This document shows, piece after piece, positions 60,140-64,000 of a stretch of DNA of 64,000 bases. The notes beneath the pieces were generated by a model, which saw only the letters and a program-made list of their open reading frames with translations, made no database searches and was not told the origin of the DNA. How positions within the stretch are numbered: the first letter of the stretch is position 1; each line of letters begins with the position of its first letter. Location of the stretch: NCBI RefSeq assembly GCF_000281975.1, contig NZ_AKKE01000065.1:1-64000 (forward strand). The letters run 5' to 3'. The DNA comes from Novosphingobium sp. AP12 (GTDB lineage: Bacteria > Pseudomonadota > Alphaproteobacteria > Sphingomonadales > Sphingomonadaceae). A program made the position numbers and the translations under genes.

Positions 60140-61582
60140 TCAAGCTGATGCCGCCGCCGGCTTGGCGGAGGTCCGGCTGACTGGCATGACGATTGTCAGT
60201 GTCACCACCAGAAGCGCGAGCATCAGCATCATAGTGCCGGCCTCCAACGCCGTGGTGATCCGGTGGGCGGTAAGGGCGCCGCCCGTCAGGCTGCCGGCGC
60301 TGATCGATGCGACGGCGACGAGAATGCTGAGGCCTACCGAGCTGCCGAGTTGATGGGCCACGTTGACCGCCCCCGAAGCCGCGCCAGCGTCCCTGTCGGT
60401 CACGCTTGCCACGCCGGCTGATGTCAGCGGGCTGAGCGTCAAGCCCTGGCTGACGCCGATCAGCAGCATCGGGAATGCGACCGAGACCCAGTAACCCGAA
60501 TGAACCGATACCCGGCTCAGCCATGCCATTCCCACTATGCCCGCTATCATGCCCACGACGAGCAGGAGTTTGGGGCTGTAGCGCTTGACCAGGCGCGGTA
60601 CGGCGATGGCCGAAGGAACGTGCAGGATGGTGGCGGGAATGAAGGCGAGCCCGGTCCAGGCCGGGCTATAGCCGACAACCTCTTGCAGATAGAGCGTGGT
60701 GAAGAAGAAAAATCCCACCATCGCACCGAGATAAAGGACGCGCGCAGCGTAGGCTCCGGACCGGACCCGGTTCGCGAACAGATGGAGGGGCAGGATGGGC
60801 TGGCGCACCCGCGCCTCGATCGCGACGAATGCCACGAGCAGGACGATTGCCGTACCCAGCGTCGCCAGGGTCAGCGGGTCTGCCCAGCCGGTGTGCGCGG
60901 ATCGGATGAAGCCATAGACAAGACCGCCCATGCCCAGCGTCGAGGTGATCGCACCGGGAATGTCGAAGCTGCCGGCGTGGCGGGGCGTCTCGGCGATGAA
61001 GCGGCGCGTCGCCCAGATGAGGCCGATGCCGACAGGCAGGTTGATGTAGAAACCCGCCCGCCAGGAAACCCATTCCGCCAGCACGCCGCCGAGCACCAGA
61101 CCCACCGTTGCGGACGCCCCTGCGGCTGCAGCATAATACGATACCGCGCGCGTCCGGGCATGGCCTTCGGCAAAATTGGTTTGCAGCAAGGAGAGGCTTG
61201 AGGGGGCGAGGATCGCGGCGCCTACGCCCTGTATGCCGCGCCAGACCAGCATCCATGTAGCCGTGGGGGAAGCACCGATGGCCAGCGAAGCGAGCGTGAA
61301 GATCGTTATCCCGGCGATGAACATCCGGCGACGACCTAGAACGTCCCCGGCCCGCGCACCCAGCAGCAGGAATCCTCCGAACGTCAGCGTGTAGGCGCTC
61401 TGGACCCAGGCGAGGTTGGTTTCGGAGAACCCCAGTTGCTGGTGGATCCGGGGAAGGCCCGTCAGCACGACGGAGATGTCGAGCACGATCATGACGTAGC
61501 TGACGAGAATAATCGCCAGGATCGTGTTGGAATGGGCGCCGGGCCGGTCGGCCACATCAGGCGATCTGCTATTCAAAACCAT
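60140..61582 (-). CDS. DHA2-family MFS drug/proton antiporter
   Basis: A 480-aa, 14-helix MFS transporter of the EmrB/QacA (DHA2) type. The antiporter signature region is GARAGDVLGRRRMFIAG after helix 2, with WRAGFYINLPVGI in helix 5-6 and AGAASGAVNVAHQLGSSVG in the second half. The ATG at 61582 (MVLNSRS) is preferred over the longer frame to 61639, which adds a polar leader and overlaps the neighbouring gene. It is in the same direction as the adjacent aldo/keto reductase gene (32 nt). Confidence 0.9.
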   Translation of the reverse strand: MVLNSRSPDVADRPGAHSNTILAIILVSYVMIVLDISVVLTGLPRIHQQLGFSETNLAWVQSAYTLTFGGFLLLGARAGDVLGRRRMFIAGITIFTLASLAIGASPTATWMLVWRGIQGVGAAILAPSSLSLLQTNFAEGHARTRAVSYYAAAAGASATVGLVLGGVLAEWVSWRAGFYINLPVGIGLIWATRRFIAETPRHAGSFDIPGAITSTLGMGGLVYGFIRSAHTGWADPLTLATLGTAIVLLVAFVAIEARVRQPILPLHLFANRVRSGAYAARVLYLGAMVGFFFFTTLYLQEVVGYSPAWTGLAFIPATILHVPSAIAVPRLVKRYSPKLLLVVGMIAGIVGMAWLSRVSVHSGYWVSVAFPMLLIGVSQGLTLSPLTSAGVASVTDRDAGAASGAVNVAHQLGSSVGLSILVAVASISAGSLTGGALTAHRITTALEAGTMMLMLALLVVTLTIVMPVSRTSAKPAAASA

Positions 61583-61614
61583 CGTATTTGCCTTGGTATT
61601 GACGGTCGGCCAGC

Positions 61615-63093
<1,479 letters not shown>

Positions 63094-63180
63094 CTAGGCA
63101 TCTGCTCTAATGGCGATTAGACGGATAATGCAACTAGACCTTATGACACTGCGTCATGAAACCAACGGAGGCGGGATTCC

Positions 63181-64000
63181 ATGCAGCGCACGGACATGGG
63201 CGGCCTTGCGATGTTCATCGCGGTTGCCGAGGAGCGCAGCTTTACAAAGGCGGCCACGAAGCTGGGCATCTCGCAGTCTGCGCTCAGTCACTCGATCCGG
63301 CGGCTCGAACAGCGGCTCGATCTGCGCCTGTTGACCCGTACTACCCGTAGCGTCAGTCTTACCGAGGCCGGTGAGCGCTTGATGGAAACGGTCGCGCCCG
63401 CCTTCGAGAAAATTGACGCCAAGATCGTCACTTTGACCGAACTCAGAACGAGGCCGGCGGGGACCGTTCGGATATCGACGTCCGAGCATGCTGCCCGGAC
63501 GCTTTTGTGGCCGGCAGTCGACCGCATCACGAGAGAGCACCCGGACGTGAAGGTCGAACTGAACATACAATCCGGGCTGACCGACATCGTTGCCGAGCGC
63601 TACGACGCCGGAGTGCGCCTGGGCGAGCGGCTCGATCAGGACATGGTGGCGGTCCGGATCGGGCCGAGGCTTCGGATGGCAACGGTCGGATCGCCCGATT
63701 ACTTCGGAGAGCGCGGTATTCCGGCCGCACCCGCAGACCTGACGCATCACGCCTGCATCAACCTGCGCATGGCCGGTGGCAGTATCTATCAATGGGAGTA
63801 CGAGAAGGACGGCCGGGAATTGAAGGTGAAGGCCGATGGTCAGCTCGTTCTAAATGACGTCGATCTGATCCTCAAGGCGGTCCTGGCCGGGCATGGCATT
63901 GCCCACCTGGTCGAGGATCGTGTCGCGCCGCTACTCGAGGATGGCTCACTCGTCCGGGTTCTGGAAGACTGGTGCGACCCCTTCGACGGTTATTACCTCT
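63181..64000 (+). CDS. LysR-family transcriptional regulator (runs off the window)
   Basis: At least 273 residues of a LysR regulator. The N-terminal helix-turn-helix is SFTKAATKLGISQSALSHSIRRLE, followed by LLTRTTRSVSLTEAGERL, and the effector domain includes GTVRISTSEHAARTLLWPAV and AVLAGHGIAHLVEDRVAPLL. No stop is reached by 64000, so the C-terminus (about 25 residues expected) is missing. A GGAGG-like site lies about 10 nt before the ATG. It is divergent from the damaged and intact aldo/keto reductase genes, its likely targets. Confidence 0.92.
   Translation, partial: MQRTDMGGLAMFIAVAEERSFTKAATKLGISQSALSHSIRRLEQRLDLRLLTRTTRSVSLTEAGERLMETVAPAFEKIDAKIVTLTELRTRPAGTVRISTSEHAARTLLWPAVDRITREHPDVKVELNIQSGLTDIVAERYDAGVRLGERLDQDMVAVRIGPRLRMATVGSPDYFGERGIPAAPADLTHHACINLRMAGGSIYQWEYEKDGRELKVKADGQLVLNDVDLILKAVLAGHGIAHLVEDRVAPLLEDGSLVRVLEDWCDPFDGYYL

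Overview
The window is high-GC DNA with alphaproteobacterial, sphingomonad-like content. It has four large TonB-dependent receptors with typical sphingomonad signal peptides and plugs, tight operons with ATGA/TGATG overlaps, and long antisense shadow ORFs caused by GC bias. No rRNA, tRNA, CRISPR array, IS element or phage gene was seen. The genus is an inference (Sphingomonadales, for example Novosphingobium, Sphingobium or Sphingomonas).

From about 1 to 58 kb almost every operon fits one theme: scavenging sulfur from organic sulfur compounds. There are eight luciferase-fold (LLM) flavin-dependent monooxygenases (seven SsuD-like, one DszA/NtaA-like), two SfnB/DszC-like flavin monooxygenases, a choline-sulfatase (BetC), a TauD/AtsK-like dioxygenase, an SsuABC-type transporter with two permeases, three oligopeptide-type lipoprotein binding proteins with one DppBC-DF transporter, a heterodimeric ABC exporter, and two SfnR-like sigma-54 activators that lack sensor domains. 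The striking part is a family of five cytosolic DszB-like proteins. Four keep the Cys/His/Arg set of the DszB sulfinate desulfinase and one has lost Cys and His. Three of the five are paired with a class II aldolase/adducin-like gene whose third metal-ligand histidine is replaced by glycine.

Layout: 35-4736 (-) TonB receptor, DszA-like, DszB-like; 4952-6085 (-) sigma-54 activator; 6195-7963 (-) degenerate DszB-like plus aldolase-like; 8205-10312 (+) two LLM monooxygenases; 10414-13915 (-) SsuCCBA-type transporter; 14088-14417 (+) SMR efflux; 14386-19447 (-) betC, TonB receptor, MFS; 19537-21347 (+) LysR and TauD-like; 21849-23733 (+) LLM monooxygenase and hydrolase; 23740-25120 (-) methyltransferase and siderophore-interacting protein; 25227-29388 (-) TonB receptor and binding protein; 29863-31645 (+) LLM monooxygenase and RutE-like flavoprotein; 31714-35023 (-) binding protein, DszB-like, aldolase-like; 35499-38242 (+) LLM monooxygenase and binding protein; 38374-45256 (+) DszB-like, aldolase-like, LLM monooxygenase and a complete peptide-type transporter; 45408-46460 (+) second sigma-54 activator; 46510-50133 (-) TonB receptor and DszB-like; 50509-57894 (-) LLM monooxygenase, two SfnB-like enzymes and a two-gene ABC exporter.

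Twelve -24/-12 (sigma-54) promoter matches sit just upstream of twelve of these operons, three times as divergent pairs. This makes the island look like one regulon of parallel uptake-and-desulfurization modules, each perhaps for a different substrate. An 11-bp element (TGTGCAGATCG and close variants) recurs 45-130 bp upstream of several of these promoters.

From 58 to 64 kb the content changes to peptide deformylase, a cupin, a DHA2 transporter, an aldo/keto reductase and a LysR gene, with gene debris in between: a molybdopterin-oxidase fragment, a frameshifted flavodoxin and an aldo/keto reductase with an internal deletion. The LysR gene runs off the right edge.
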